This document shows positions 10,470 to 19,418 of a stretch of DNA of 54,864 nt, piece after piece. Where the stretch lies: contig NZ_JAMBOS010000028.1 of the NCBI RefSeq assembly GCF_023715705.1, positions 1-54,864 of the forward strand, read 5' to 3'. The stretch comes from Halalkalibacter oceani. Lineage in GTDB: Bacteria > Bacillota > Bacilli > Bacillales > Bacillaceae_D. How positions within the stretch are numbered: the stretch's first letter is position 1; the number at the start of each line of letters is the position of its first letter. The notes beneath the pieces were generated by a model, which ran no database searches, had not been told where the DNA came from, and saw only the letters and a program-made list of their open reading frames with translations. Made by a program: the position numbers and the translations under genes.

Positions 10470-11309
10470 CTATTTTTGCGCCAGGAGTTGCTGAAACTTC
10501 TCCTGTAGGTCTTTTGTTACAGGTCCTGGTTCATAGGAGGTGTCCATCTGTCCTTTGATTTGCCTGATCGCGGCGATTTCCATTGTCGTACTTGTCAAAA
10601 ACGCTTCATCGGCATGCTCGAGCACATCAACAGGAAACGGCTCTTCCACAACTTCATAGCCGCTTTGCTTGGCAAGGTCAATGACGACTTGGCGCGTGAT
10701 CCCGTTTAGGATCAGGTTTGTCGCCGGGTGGGTATAGAGAACCTGGTCTTTTACGAGAAAGAGATTAGAGGAAGAGCCTTCGGTGATAAGACCGTCTCGC
10801 TGCATGATGGCTTCCTGGCATTGCTGATCAGCGGCCTCCTTTTTGGCGATAATATTCCCAAGGAGGTTGATCGTTTTAATATCGCAGCGAAGCCAGCGAA
10901 TATCGTCCGTAAGCCAGACACTGACCGCTGCGGTTTGGGGAGCCGTTTTTTTCGGCAACGGCTGGGTAAAGGCGGTAAGGACCGGCTTGCAATTTTTGGT
11001 ATAAAGATGATTTCGTGGTTCTACGCCTCGGGTCACCTGTAAGTAAACAAGGCCATTAACGAGCTCGTTAGCCTCGAGCAGTTTATCGAGCAAGTCAATC
11101 AAGTCCTCTCCGGAATAAGGCAGTGTCATATCAATTTTCGCGCTGCTTTCCTCGAGACGGGTAAGATGCGCTTCCTTGGCAAAGGGCACGCCGTCATACA
11201 CACGGACCACTTCATAAATCCCGTCACCGAAGTAATAGCCGCGGTCATCAATATGTAGATGTGCCGTTTCTTTTTGAACTAAATCAGCATTTTGCAGAAT
11301 GTAAGTCAT
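10470..11309 (-). CDS. dat: D-amino-acid transaminase (class IV)
   Basis: A 279-residue fold-type IV PLP aminotransferase. The cofactor lysine is Lys145 in CDIKTINLLGN, the position known for Bacillus D-alanine transaminase. GVEPRNH near residue 95-101 and DRGYYFGDG near 22-30 are also typical. It interconverts D-alanine and D-glutamate for the cell wall. The start is placed at 11309 (GGGGGAA upstream); 14 extra codons upstream lack a site. In B. subtilis no such gene lies between lipM and mntR, so it belongs to a local insertion with nrdJ. Branched-chain aminotransferases share the fold, but the lysine context favours Dat. Confidence 0.88.
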   Translation of the reverse strand: MTYILQNADLVQKETAHLHIDDRGYYFGDGIYEVVRVYDGVPFAKEAHLTRLEESSAKIDMTLPYSGEDLIDLLDKLLEANELVNGLVYLQVTRGVEPRNHLYTKNCKPVLTAFTQPLPKKTAPQTAAVSVWLTDDIRWLRCDIKTINLLGNIIAKKEAADQQCQEAIMQRDGLITEGSSSNLFLVKDQVLYTHPATNLILNGITRQVVIDLAKQSGYEVVEEPFPVDVLEHADEAFLTSTTMEIAAIRQIKGQMDTSYEPGPVTKDLQEKFQQLLAQK

Positions 11310-11522
11310 GTCTATTCCCCCATCTAAATCAGGATAAGAACATATGAACATTAGAAAAAAATTTTGTCAATGCTTTTGCTGAAATTGGGCAATGAAGCCA
11401 AGGACAGCCAGTTGGAAACCATTGATATTCTGGCAAGAGACAAAATGGTTCAATTTAGCTTAAAAATATCGGTTTTTTTTTCGGAAACTCATTTTTTCTG
11501 CTTTTTTTATCCCTTTTCTCAG

Positions 11523-11597
11523 TTGACAATTTACGCTTGGATCAAAATGATTACTATATATAGTGTGATTCATAAAAAAGGGAGTACAATATATTGA
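11523..11597 (+). promoter_or_regulatory. nrdJ promoter with paired NrdR boxes
   Basis: TTGACA (11523-11528), 17 bp, AATGAT (11546-11551). Two NrdR-box-like palindromes follow: ACTATATATAGT (11553-11564) and ACAATATATTGA (11586-11597), centred 33 bp apart, about three helical turns. Paired boxes on one DNA face overlapping the promoter are the known arrangement for NrdR, the ATP/dATP-sensing repressor of ribonucleotide reductase genes. The remainder of the 400-bp gap (11310-11522) shows no gene I can support; 11616-11627 holds a perfect palindrome, GGTAAGCTTACC. Confidence 0.75.
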
Positions 11598-11710
11598 ATC
11601 GGGGTAGAGATATGTGGTAAGCTTACCCATGACATTAAAAACTACAAGAAAAGACGCAATGAACTACTGAACAGGTAAGGAATAGCGAATGAAAGAGGAG
11701 GAGAGGCGAA

Positions 11711-14269
11711 ATGGCGATGACGATGTCGAACGCAATGCGTGTTAATGTTACACGTTTAAATGAAGATATCGCCCAATTTGCGCAGGTGCATCCGATCACA
11801 GAAGATATGCATATTACGAAAAAAGGTGTTTCGAGATTGGTGATGCTCGATCGGTATACCTTTAAAGATACCGAGAAAAAGACACTCAAGGAAGGGGACT
11901 TCGTCGTTCTGACGGTGAAGGCAGATCCTAAATTTCCAGCGAGAGGCTATGGCTTCGTGATTGAATTGGACCGTGCGCACAATCAGGCAAAGGTTCTGGT
12001 CGATGAAGATTTCCGCGGCTCGCTTGAGGGCGAGGAAGCGGAAAGCGGAATCGTCGTTCGTTCTCTCGATACGATTGAGAAGCCGCTTGAATTGTATTAC
12101 GAGCAAATTGCCAAGCGGAATGCCACAGGGCTGGCGTCGGTTGAAACGACCCCGGAAAAGCGTCAGGAAGCTTTTGAGCAATTTTATGAGCAGCTTGTGG
12201 CGATGAACTTTATCCCGGCGGGAAGAGTGCTCTATGGAGCAGGGGCGGAAACGGACGTTACGTATTTTAACTGCTATGTGATGCCTTTCGTTCAGGACTC
12301 GCGCGAAGGAATTTCGGAACACCGCAAGCAGGTGATGGAAATTATGAGTCGCGGTGGCGGTGTCGGTACAAACGGTTCGACGCTCCGTCCACGCAACACG
12401 CTGGCACGAGGAGTAAACGGGAAATCATCAGGCTCTGTTTCCTGGCTTGATGATATCGCCAAGCTGACGCATCTTGTCGAACAGGGCGGCTCAAGACGCG
12501 GGGCGCAAATGATCATGCTCGCTGACTGGCATCCGGATGTGCTGGAATTCATTATTTCCAAGATGCAGAATCCGCGGATTTTACGCTTCCTGCTTGAGCA
12601 GACGGCCGATGATCAGATCAAAAAGCTCGTCAAGGACAAGCTTGCTTTTACACCGCTGACTCCGGTTGAGGAATCGATGTATCAGGGGATTGTCAACTAT
12701 AAAACGATCGAGGGGCAGGGCGGCTTTGATCCGAAGGTGATTAAGGATGCCGAAGAAAAGCTGCGCATTGGCGGCCATTATTCGGTCAACAATCCGGAGT
12801 TTCTGACCGGGGCGAATATTTCTGTCTGTTTGACGAAGGAATTCATGGAAGCCGTTGAGAAGGACGAGGAATACCAGCTTCGCTTCCCGGATGTAGAAAA
12901 TTACGACGAGGCTGAAATGCGCGCCTATAATGAGCAGTGGCATACGATCGGCGATGTCCGTGAATGGGAGGCGCGCGGCTATGCCGTTCGTACGTACCGG
13001 ACGATTCGCGCCAAGGAATTATGGAACTTGATTAATATTTGTGCGACATACAGTGCGGAGCCGGGAATCTTCTTTATTGATAATGCCAATGACAAAACGA
13101 ATGCGAAAGCATACGGGCAAAGCGTTGTCGCGACGAATCCTTGCGGGGAGCAGCCGCTCGCGCCTTACTCTGTTTGTAATCTCGCCGCGATCAACCTCGC
13201 TGAAATGGCTGATAAGAAGACGAAGCGGATTGATTTTGCGAAATTGAAGCGCACCGTTGAAGTCGGCGTGCGGATGCAGGACAATGTCATTGATGCGACA
13301 CCTTACTTCCTTGAGCAGAATACGAAGCAGGCGAAAGGCGAGCGTCGCGTCGGCCTTGGCGTGATGGGGCTGCACGACCTGCTGATCTATTGTGAAACGG
13401 TCTATGGCTCGGAGGAAGGAAACAAGCTTGTTGATCAAGTGTTTGAGGCGATTGCGACAACAGCTTACCGGACAAGCATTGAGCTGGCAAAGGAAAAAGG
13501 CAGCTTCCCGTTCTTGGTGGGCAAGACGGAAGAAGAAACACAACAGCTGCGTCACGCTTTTATCAACACAGGCTACATGAAGGAGATGCCTGAGGATATT
13601 CGTCAGGGCGTGTTGGAGCACGGCATCCGCAATTCCCATCTCTTAACGGTTGCCCCGACAGGAAGTACAGGGACGATGGTCGGCGTCTCTACCGGCCTGG
13701 AACCATATTTCTCCTTCTCCTATTTCCGCAGCGGTCGTCTCGGTAAATTCATCGAGGTGAAAGCGGAGATTGTTGAAGAGTATTTGAAGGCGAATCCGGA
13801 TGCTGATCCAAATCATTTACCTGAGTGGTTCATCTCGACGATGGAATTGGCGCCGGAAGCTCATGCCGATGTTCAGTGCATTATTCAGCGCTGGGTAGAC
13901 AGTTCCTTATCGAAGACGGTCAACGCGCCAAGAGGCTATACGGTGGAACAGGTTCAAGCCGTTTATGAGCGTCTGTACCGCGGCGGCGCCAAAGGCGGAA
14001 CGGTTTATGTCGATGGAAGCCGTGACGCACAGGTGCTTTCCTTAAAGGCGGAAGACAACCGCTTTGATGAAGAGGAAGAAACGCAAACTCCCGCGAAGGA
14101 GCAAAAGGTCGTTCTTGTCAATACGGTCGCTGATCTGAGATCAACGAATGTGACGATCGGCTCAGAGGTCGGCAATACATGCCCGGTCTGCCGTGAAGGA
14201 ACAGTTGAGGACTTAGGCGGCTGCAACACTTGTACGAGCTGTGGCGCTCAGCTGAAGTGTGGACTATAA
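11711..14269 (+). CDS. nrdJ: Adenosylcobalamin-dependent ribonucleotide reductase (class II)
   Basis: An 852-residue class II reductase that makes deoxyribonucleotides using a B12-derived radical, with or without oxygen. Visible: GGGVGTNGSTLRPRNTL near residue 215, QGGSRRGAQM near 258, the active-site segment NPCGEQPLAPYSVCNL (Asn476 onward), and GLGVMGLHDLL near 542. A C-terminal cysteine cluster, CPVC to CTSCGAQLKCGL (about 824-852), is likely zinc binding and delivers reducing electrons. AGGAGGAG precedes the ATG. No NrdB partner is present or needed. Control by NrdR is inferred from two boxes in the promoter. Confidence 0.94.
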   Translation: MAMTMSNAMRVNVTRLNEDIAQFAQVHPITEDMHITKKGVSRLVMLDRYTFKDTEKKTLKEGDFVVLTVKADPKFPARGYGFVIELDRAHNQAKVLVDEDFRGSLEGEEAESGIVVRSLDTIEKPLELYYEQIAKRNATGLASVETTPEKRQEAFEQFYEQLVAMNFIPAGRVLYGAGAETDVTYFNCYVMPFVQDSREGISEHRKQVMEIMSRGGGVGTNGSTLRPRNTLARGVNGKSSGSVSWLDDIAKLTHLVEQGGSRRGAQMIMLADWHPDVLEFIISKMQNPRILRFLLEQTADDQIKKLVKDKLAFTPLTPVEESMYQGIVNYKTIEGQGGFDPKVIKDAEEKLRIGGHYSVNNPEFLTGANISVCLTKEFMEAVEKDEEYQLRFPDVENYDEAEMRAYNEQWHTIGDVREWEARGYAVRTYRTIRAKELWNLINICATYSAEPGIFFIDNANDKTNAKAYGQSVVATNPCGEQPLAPYSVCNLAAINLAEMADKKTKRIDFAKLKRTVEVGVRMQDNVIDATPYFLEQNTKQAKGERRVGLGVMGLHDLLIYCETVYGSEEGNKLVDQVFEAIATTAYRTSIELAKEKGSFPFLVGKTEEETQQLRHAFINTGYMKEMPEDIRQGVLEHGIRNSHLLTVAPTGSTGTMVGVSTGLEPYFSFSYFRSGRLGKFIEVKAEIVEEYLKANPDADPNHLPEWFISTMELAPEAHADVQCIIQRWVDSSLSKTVNAPRGYTVEQVQAVYERLYRGGAKGGTVYVDGSRDAQVLSLKAEDNRFDEEEETQTPAKEQKVVLVNTVADLRSTNVTIGSEVGNTCPVCREGTVEDLGGCNTCTSCGAQLKCGL

Positions 14270-14286
14270 GTAGCAGGCTGCTTTAA

Positions 14287-14338
14287 CAACAAGGATGTTT
14301 CAACAGGTCGAAGCGACTTGCTGAAGCATCCTTGTTTT
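14287..14338 (+). terminator. Terminator of nrdJ
   Basis: Arms AACAAGGATGTTTCA and TGAAGCATCCTTGTT (one mismatch) enclose a loop with a small inner stem and are followed by TTTTCTT, 18 bases past the nrdJ stop. Confidence 0.75.
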
Positions 14339-14490
14339 CTTGAGGAAGCTTTAATCGCTCGGCAAGAATACTTTACATGAATTCCCACAGCGACATTGTC
14401 CTGCTCCTATACTTTGTAGTAAAATAAAAGTGCTTATGCAGAAAGAAAAACGTACGAGTACGATGAATGGCTGCAAAATGGAGGAGACTT

Positions 14491-14913
14491 ATGCCAACAC
14501 CTAGTATGGAAGATTATTTAGAACGTATTTATATTTTAATAGAGGAGAAAGGCTATGCCCGTGTCTCCGATATCGCTGAGGCATTAGAAGTCCATCCTTC
14601 ATCGGTTACGAAAATGGTTCAGAAGCTTGATAAAAGTGATTATTTAATATATGAGCGGTACAGAGGTCTGATTCTGACAGCGAAAGGGAAGAAGGTCGGG
14701 AAAAGATTAGTCTATCGCCACGAGCTTCTTGAGGATTTCTTACGTTTGATCGGAGTGGACAACACTCATATTTATCGTGACGTCGAAGGGATTGAGCATC
14801 ATTTGAGCTGGGATGCGATTGACCGGATCGGTGATCTTGTCCAATACTTTCAGGAAAGTGAAGGACGGGTCAAACAGCTGCGTGAAATTCAAAAAAGAAA
14901 TGAAGCCCATTAA
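14491..14913 (+). CDS. mntR: Manganese-dependent transcriptional regulator MntR
   Basis: A 140-residue DtxR-family repressor. All MntR metal ligands are in their canonical places: Asp8, Glu11, His77, Glu99, Glu102 and His103. The winged helix with [13 protein letters not shown] (about residues 34-46) binds DNA. In the Mn2+-bound form it represses manganese uptake genes. The start at 14491 follows GGAGGAGACTT and gives [11 protein letters not shown], as in B. subtilis; an upstream in-frame ATG at 14467 is rejected. Asp8 rather than Met marks manganese over iron specificity, by family knowledge. Confidence 0.95.
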   Translation: MPTPSMEDYLERIYILIEEKGYARVSDIAEALEVHPSSVTKMVQKLDKSDYLIYERYRGLILTAKGKKVGKRLVYRHELLEDFLRLIGVDNTHIYRDVEGIEHHLSWDAIDRIGDLVQYFQESEGRVKQLREIQKRNEAH

Positions 14914-14915
14914 AA

Positions 14916-14962
14916 TAAGGCAGTGTCAAAAGGGAGAGTTGTTTCCTTATGGCACTGCCTTA
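14916..14962 (+). terminator. Hairpin after mntR
   Basis: Arms TAAGGCAGTGTCA and TGGCACTGCCTTA pair at 12 of 13 positions around a long loop, directly after the mntR stop. There is no strong T-tract, so termination may be incomplete. Confidence 0.45.
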
Positions 14963-15051
14963 CATCATGAACAGTACATAACAACCAAGCAAAAAACATA
15001 GGCTTGGTTCCCATCTCCTCTTACATAGGATGGAGAAGGAGGTGTGTACAC

Positions 15052-15948
15052 ATGAAGGTTGATGGAGTGTTTGCGGGAGGCGGGGTGAAAGCATTTGCCT
15101 TTGTCGGTGCGCTGCAGGTGATGGAAGAAAAGGGCTATGCCTTTGAACGTTTGGCCGGAACGAGTGCCGGCTCAATCATTGCTGCGTTGATAAAAGCCGG
15201 CTATCAGAGCGGCGAGCTTTACACCCTATTAGACGAACTTGATGTCGAATCGTTAAAAGATGAGCGGATGTCTTATTTGCCATTACCGATGATGAAATGG
15301 ATTCATCTCTATTTCAAATTAGGCTTATACAGAGGGGAGCGCCTTGAAGCATGGATGAAACAGCTGCTGGATGCAAAAGGAATCAGAACATTTGCTGATT
15401 TGCCGCACGGCTCGCTTCGCATTATTGCTTCGGATTTATCAAGAGGAAGGTTGCTTGTGCTGCCCGATGACTTGAAAGAGTACGGCGTCATTCCGGAGAA
15501 GTTTCCTGTGGCGCGGGCTGTCCGGATGAGCTGTAGCATCCCGTTTTTCTTTGAACCGGTAAAAATGTATAACCGGATGGATGGCGGAAAAGGTTCTTAT
15601 ATTGTCGATGGCGGCGTACTGAGCAACTTTCCGATGTGGCTCTTCATGGACGGGAAAAAGAGAAAAGGAAAACGGCCGGTAATCGGCTTTCAGCTGACCC
15701 CCGAATTGAAGGAAATGCCGACGAATGATATCAAAAACGCGATTTCGATGTATCGGGCGCTTTTTGAGACGATGAGCTCGGCCCATGACACACGGTACAT
15801 TGTCGCCGATCATGCGAAAAATATTGTCTTTATCCCGATTCTGGATGTGAAGGCGACGGATTTTGAGCTGTCCGAGGAGCAAAAGAAACAGCTTATTACT
15901 CTTGGGAGAACAGAGACGGAGGACTTTATGAAAAAATGGAGTTATTAA
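15052..15948 (+). CDS. yqhO: Patatin-like phospholipase family protein YqhO
   Basis: A 298-residue patatin-fold acyl hydrolase. The Ser-Asp dyad is visible: nucleophile Ser38 in GTSAGS and aspartate in VDGGVLSNFP. The oxyanion loop FAGGGVKAFAF lies at residues 7-17. Enzymes of this fold cleave acyl esters of phospholipids; the YqhO substrate is unknown. No signal peptide, so cytoplasmic. The start at 15052 follows AAGGAGGTG; 16 upstream codons are excluded. Position between mntR and yqhP matches B. subtilis. Confidence 0.88.
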   Translation: MKVDGVFAGGGVKAFAFVGALQVMEEKGYAFERLAGTSAGSIIAALIKAGYQSGELYTLLDELDVESLKDERMSYLPLPMMKWIHLYFKLGLYRGERLEAWMKQLLDAKGIRTFADLPHGSLRIIASDLSRGRLLVLPDDLKEYGVIPEKFPVARAVRMSCSIPFFFEPVKMYNRMDGGKGSYIVDGGVLSNFPMWLFMDGKKRKGKRPVIGFQLTPELKEMPTNDIKNAISMYRALFETMSSAHDTRYIVADHAKNIVFIPILDVKATDFELSEEQKKQLITLGRTETEDFMKKWSY

Positions 15949-15952
15949 CACA

Positions 15953-15995
15953 AAAAGACCGGGAGCAATTAAAACAAGGCCCGGTTCTTTTTTTT
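15953..15995. terminator. Terminator between yqhO and yqhP
   Basis: Arms AAAAGACCGGG (from 15953) and CCCGGTTCTTTT (to 15991) with long A- and T-tracts on the two sides. It is suited to stop both convergent transcripts. Confidence 0.75.
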
Positions 15996-16376
15996 ATTTT
16001 TCTTTCCCTCGATGACGGTTAAATGAGGGTTAGCTGTTTTATGCTTCGAAAGCCGAGCTGGCTTTGATTTGGGTGCTTGCGCTGTTTTTGCCCCGCGTGA
16101 GAGAAAGGACGGGGGCGCGGTCTCTGCTTTTTTTGAGCTCGTTCGCTTCGCCTTACGGAGCTGAGCCCGGGTCGGTCCCGTTCGAGCGGGGAACAGACTG
16201 GTGCCGTAACGTCGAGCCATCACCCAGCGGATCACGAGAAAAATCAGTCCGGCAAACCCGGCAATGACAAGCAAGTTAATCAGAAAACCGGCAGCATTAA
16301 ACATGAGCTGATACCCAAGACCAAGCAGAGCAAACAGAAAAACGACCGGAATGATATATTTCATAAATGAACGCAT
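15969..16376 (-). CDS. yqhP: Small membrane protein YqhP
   Basis: A 135-residue protein with two N-terminal hydrophobic segments (about residues 6-25 and 30-48). A strongly basic, proline- and lysine-rich tail ending KKNKKKNRALF is probably cytoplasmic. The ATG follows GGAGGTGGG. Matches B. subtilis YqhP in order and architecture. Function unknown. In B. subtilis yqhQ comes next; it is absent here, and 16377-16662 holds only a perfect 9-bp inverted repeat (16569-16577 with 16595-16603) and AT-rich DNA. Confidence 0.78.
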   Translation of the reverse strand: MRSFMKYIIPVVFLFALLGLGYQLMFNAAGFLINLLVIAGFAGLIFLVIRWVMARRYGTSLFPARTGPTRAQLRKAKRTSSKKAETAPPSFLSRGAKTAQAPKSKPARLSKHKTANPHLTVIEGKKNKKKNRALF

Positions 16377-16662
16377 GTGCCCACCTCCGTAGAAAATAGA
16401 TGCGTTACCACCTGTGTTAGAGCATGTTTCTTCTTAGTAAATTCCCAACTTCTATACAGTTTAAACAGAGAATCCCTTCATTATAATATATATGCTTTAT
16501 GACGAAAAGGGAATCCTATTCGCGGAGTTTGTATAGTATTTCGCTAAAACAGGAGAAAAATCCTTTTTGCAGGCTGTGACAACTTTTTGAGAAAACAGCC
16601 TGCCAATAAAAGGCTATGGAAATCCCCTCGGGCGGACATACTAAACCGTGGAGGTGAGATGA

Positions 16663-17145
16663 TTGGAAAAACAGCATCTGGAACAGAATGAGCAGGAAAT
16701 GCAAATGTCATTTCCGGCTAAGGTGGCGTTGATCGGAATATTTGGTGGGATCATTTGGTCGCTTTTAGGCTATTTTGCCTTCTTTTTTAATTTCATTCGT
16801 GTCGGACCTGCTTTGGCATTGATGCCATTTGCATTGGGCGACTGGAAGGACACGTATATCGGCCAGTTTGTCGGAGTGGCAGTGATTGCTGTTTTATCAA
16901 TCGGGGTGGCGTTTGTTTATAAGCTGCTCTTGCAAAAGCAGCAAAAGATGTGGGTTGGTGCCGTTTTTGGCCTTGTTCTCTGGGGGCTCGTGTTCTATGT
17001 TCTTAATCCAATTTTTCCGGGCCTTAAACCGGTCGGACAGCTGGACGCGAATACGCTGATTACGTCGCTTTGCCTGTATGTGCTATACGGCGTGTTTATC
17101 GGCTATTCGATTTCCTATGAATATGAGCAGCAGCGCCGAAACTAA
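16663..17145 (+). CDS. yqhR: Conserved membrane protein YqhR
   Basis: A 160-residue integral membrane protein with about four transmembrane segments (near residues 20-45, 65-85, 97-115 and 130-150), a charged N-terminus and a charged C-terminus. The frame begins at TTG (16663) after GGAGGTGA; the nearby ATG at 16659 is in another frame, so a TTG start is required unless translation begins further in. Family YqhR, function unknown, next to aroQ as in B. subtilis. Confidence 0.82.
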   Translation: MEKQHLEQNEQEMQMSFPAKVALIGIFGGIIWSLLGYFAFFFNFIRVGPALALMPFALGDWKDTYIGQFVGVAVIAVLSIGVAFVYKLLLQKQQKMWVGAVFGLVLWGLVFYVLNPIFPGLKPVGQLDANTLITSLCLYVLYGVFIGYSISYEYEQQRRN

Positions 17146-17210
17146 TTCAATCAGCGGTTTGGTTTGTGCTACAATGAAAGCGTACAAATGATGGAAAGAG
17201 GGGAAACGAA

Positions 17211-17645
17211 TTGAAGCATTTCTATGTGATTAATGGGGTGAATCTAAACCGCTTAGGAAAAAGAGAGCCGACTGTTTACGGAAAAGAAACGCTTGAGGAT
17301 TTGGAAGCTTATGTTTCAGCAGAGGCTGAGGCTTTAGGCTGCAAGGTAACGTGCTTTCAATCCAATATTGAAGGAGAGATTGTGAATTGGATTCACCAGG
17401 CGGAGGATGAGCAGGCTGCCGGGATTCTGCTTAACCCGGCAGCTTTTACGCATTACAGCTACGCGATTCGCGAAGCAATATCCAGCGTTACCGTTCCGGT
17501 GATTGAAATCCACCTTTCAAATGTTCATGCCCGTGAACCGTTTCGTCATCAATCTGTAACAGCAGCAGTCACGAAGGGGCAGATTGTCGGCTTCGGCTTC
17601 AACGGTTATGCCCTTGCTTTACGTGCTTTACTTGAGGAGGAGTGA
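17211..17645 (+). CDS. aroQ: Type II 3-dehydroquinate dehydratase
   Basis: A 144-residue type II dehydroquinase that converts 3-dehydroquinate to 3-dehydroshikimate in the shikimate pathway. The active-site loop LGKREPTVYG (Arg and Tyr), the NPAAFTHYS segment, and EIHLSNVHAREPFRH with the catalytic histidine and arginine are visible. The usual NGPNLN motif reads NGVNLN, and NPGAYTH reads NPAAFTH, mild departures from consensus. Start is TTG at 17211, 5 bases after GAGGGGAAA. It overlaps the next gene by one base. Confidence 0.92.
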   Translation: MKHFYVINGVNLNRLGKREPTVYGKETLEDLEAYVSAEAEALGCKVTCFQSNIEGEIVNWIHQAEDEQAAGILLNPAAFTHYSYAIREAISSVTVPVIEIHLSNVHAREPFRHQSVTAAVTKGQIVGFGFNGYALALRALLEEE

Positions 17646-18721
17646 TGAAGATGGATCGATTAACGAAGCTTAGAGAGCAGTTCGCCACCTATCAGATTGA
17701 AGGTCTTTTAATTACAAGCAGCTACAACCGCCGCTACATCGCCCGGTTCACAGGAACGGCAGGGGTTGTGCTTATTTCGTCGAAGGAAGCGGTGTTTATT
17801 ACCGACTTCCGTTATGTAGAGCAGGCGAAAGAACAGGCGGAAGGTTTTACAATCGTCCAGCACACCGGGCCAATTTATGAAGAAGTCGCCAGACAGGTCG
17901 AGCGGCTTGGCATCACGAAGCTCGGCTTTGAGCAGGCGCAGCTTACATACGAGGCACACTCGATTTACAATAATGTCATAAAAACGGCAGAGCTCATCCC
18001 GGTTGGCGGACTTGTCGAGGAGATCCGGTTGCGGAAGGATGATGAGGAAGTCAAAATCATCCAGGAGGCGGCAGATATTGCCGACGCGGCTTTCGCCCAT
18101 ATTACGTCGTTTATCCGGCCGGGTGTGGCAGAACTTGAGGTCGCCAATGAGCTCGAATTTTTTATGAGAAAGCAGGGGGCGCAAAGCTCCTCCTTTGATA
18201 TTATCGTCGCATCAGGCTATCGATCAGCTCTACCACATGGGGTCGCCAGCGAAAAAGTGATTCAGACGGGAGAGCTTGTCACGCTTGATTTCGGAGCCTA
18301 TTATAAGGGCTACTGTTCTGACATTACCCGCACGGTGGCGGTCGGACAAATCAGTGACGAGCTTCACGCGATTTACCATACGGTGCTCGAGGCTCAGCTT
18401 CGTGGCATGGCGGGAATCAAGGCAGGAATGACCGGCAGGGAAGCCGATGCGCTGACACGTGATTATATTACGGAAAAAGGCTATGGGGAGTACTTTGGTC
18501 ATTCAACTGGACACGGGTTAGGCCTGGAAATTCATGAAGGACCGACGCTGTCAACGCGCTCTGACACCGTGCTTGAGCCAGGGATGATCGTTACGGTCGA
18601 ACCGGGTATTTATATTGCCGGGGTCGGCGGAACGCGAATTGAGGATGATATTCTCATTACAGAGAATGGCAACTCCTCATTCACCCGCTCGCCGAAGGAA
18701 CTGCTTGTCGTCGGCGGATAA
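17645..18721 (+). CDS. yqhT: M24B aminopeptidase P-like peptidase YqhT
   Basis: A 358-residue creatinase/prolidase-type metallopeptidase predicted to remove N-terminal residues before proline. The dinuclear metal ligands are present: LDFGAYYKGYCSD and DITRT (two Asp), HSTGHGLG (His), VEPGIY (Glu) and TRIEDD (Glu). Start options are GTG 17642, ATG 17645 and ATG 17651. ATG 17645 overlaps the aroQ stop (TGATG) and follows GAGGAGG. Located between aroQ and efp as in B. subtilis; in-operon coupling to efp is likely conserved. Confidence 0.92.
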   Translation: MKMDRLTKLREQFATYQIEGLLITSSYNRRYIARFTGTAGVVLISSKEAVFITDFRYVEQAKEQAEGFTIVQHTGPIYEEVARQVERLGITKLGFEQAQLTYEAHSIYNNVIKTAELIPVGGLVEEIRLRKDDEEVKIIQEAADIADAAFAHITSFIRPGVAELEVANELEFFMRKQGAQSSSFDIIVASGYRSALPHGVASEKVIQTGELVTLDFGAYYKGYCSDITRTVAVGQISDELHAIYHTVLEAQLRGMAGIKAGMTGREADALTRDYITEKGYGEYFGHSTGHGLGLEIHEGPTLSTRSDTVLEPGMIVTVEPGIYIAGVGGTRIEDDILITENGNSSFTRSPKELLVVGG

Positions 18722-18831
18722 TTCATTTAACCGCGACACGAAATAGGGAAGGAAACTTTTTCAAAGCTGTGGTATAGTAATGGTTGTGAGTGAACATCTG
18801 GTGATGCAGATGGAAGATGGAGGAAACGAAT

Positions 18832-19389
18832 ATGATTTCAGTAAACGACTTTAAAACAGGTTTAACGATTGAAGTGGATGGAGGGATTTGGCAGGTTATC
18901 GAATTCCAACATGTAAAACCGGGTAAAGGGGCAGCCTTCGTTCGTTCAAAGCTGCGCAACCTTAGAACGGGAGCCATCCAGGAAAAAACATTCCGCGCTG
19001 GCGAGAAGGTGTCGAAGGCTCATATCGAAAATCGCCGCATGCAATATTTGTATGCCAGCGGTGATACGCACACATTTATGGATAACGAATCTTATGAGCA
19101 AATTGAACTGCCAGGCGGGCAAATTGAGCGGGAATTGAAATTTTTAAAAGAAAACATGGAAGTTCAAATTATTACGTATGAAGGCGAAACTCTTGGCGTT
19201 GAGGTTCCGAACACGGTACAGCTTGAAGTGACAGAAACGGAGCCTGGTATTAAAGGGGATACAGCGTCTGGCGGTACGAAGCCGGCCACGCTTGAAACAG
19301 GGTTAACCGTTCAGGTTCCTTTCTTTATCAATCAGGGCGATGTCCTCATTATTGATACGCGCAGCGGCGCTTACGTATCACGCGCATAA
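18832..19389 (+). CDS. efp: Elongation factor P
   Basis: A 185-residue three-domain OB-fold protein that enters the ribosomal E site and relieves stalling at consecutive prolines. N-terminal [17 protein letters not shown] and [17 protein letters not shown] hold the conserved KPGKG loop, whose lysine is the modification site region. The C-terminus [17 protein letters not shown] is typical. The start at 18832 follows GGAGGAAAC; a 5-codon upstream extension is rejected. A type A repeat in reverse orientation follows 30 bases downstream. Confidence 0.96.
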   Translation: MISVNDFKTGLTIEVDGGIWQVIEFQHVKPGKGAAFVRSKLRNLRTGAIQEKTFRAGEKVSKAHIENRRMQYLYASGDTHTFMDNESYEQIELPGGQIERELKFLKENMEVQIITYEGETLGVEVPNTVQLEVTETEPGIKGDTASGGTKPATLETGLTVQVPFFINQGDVLIIDTRSGAYVSRA

Positions 19390-19418
19390 AATGATATAGT
19401 CTAGTAGTTAGCGTTACA

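Noticed and set aside
11364-11597. Small plus-strand frame between dat and nrdJ
   Set aside because: No ribosome-binding site, phenylalanine-rich low-complexity translation, and it runs through the nrdJ promoter and NrdR boxes.
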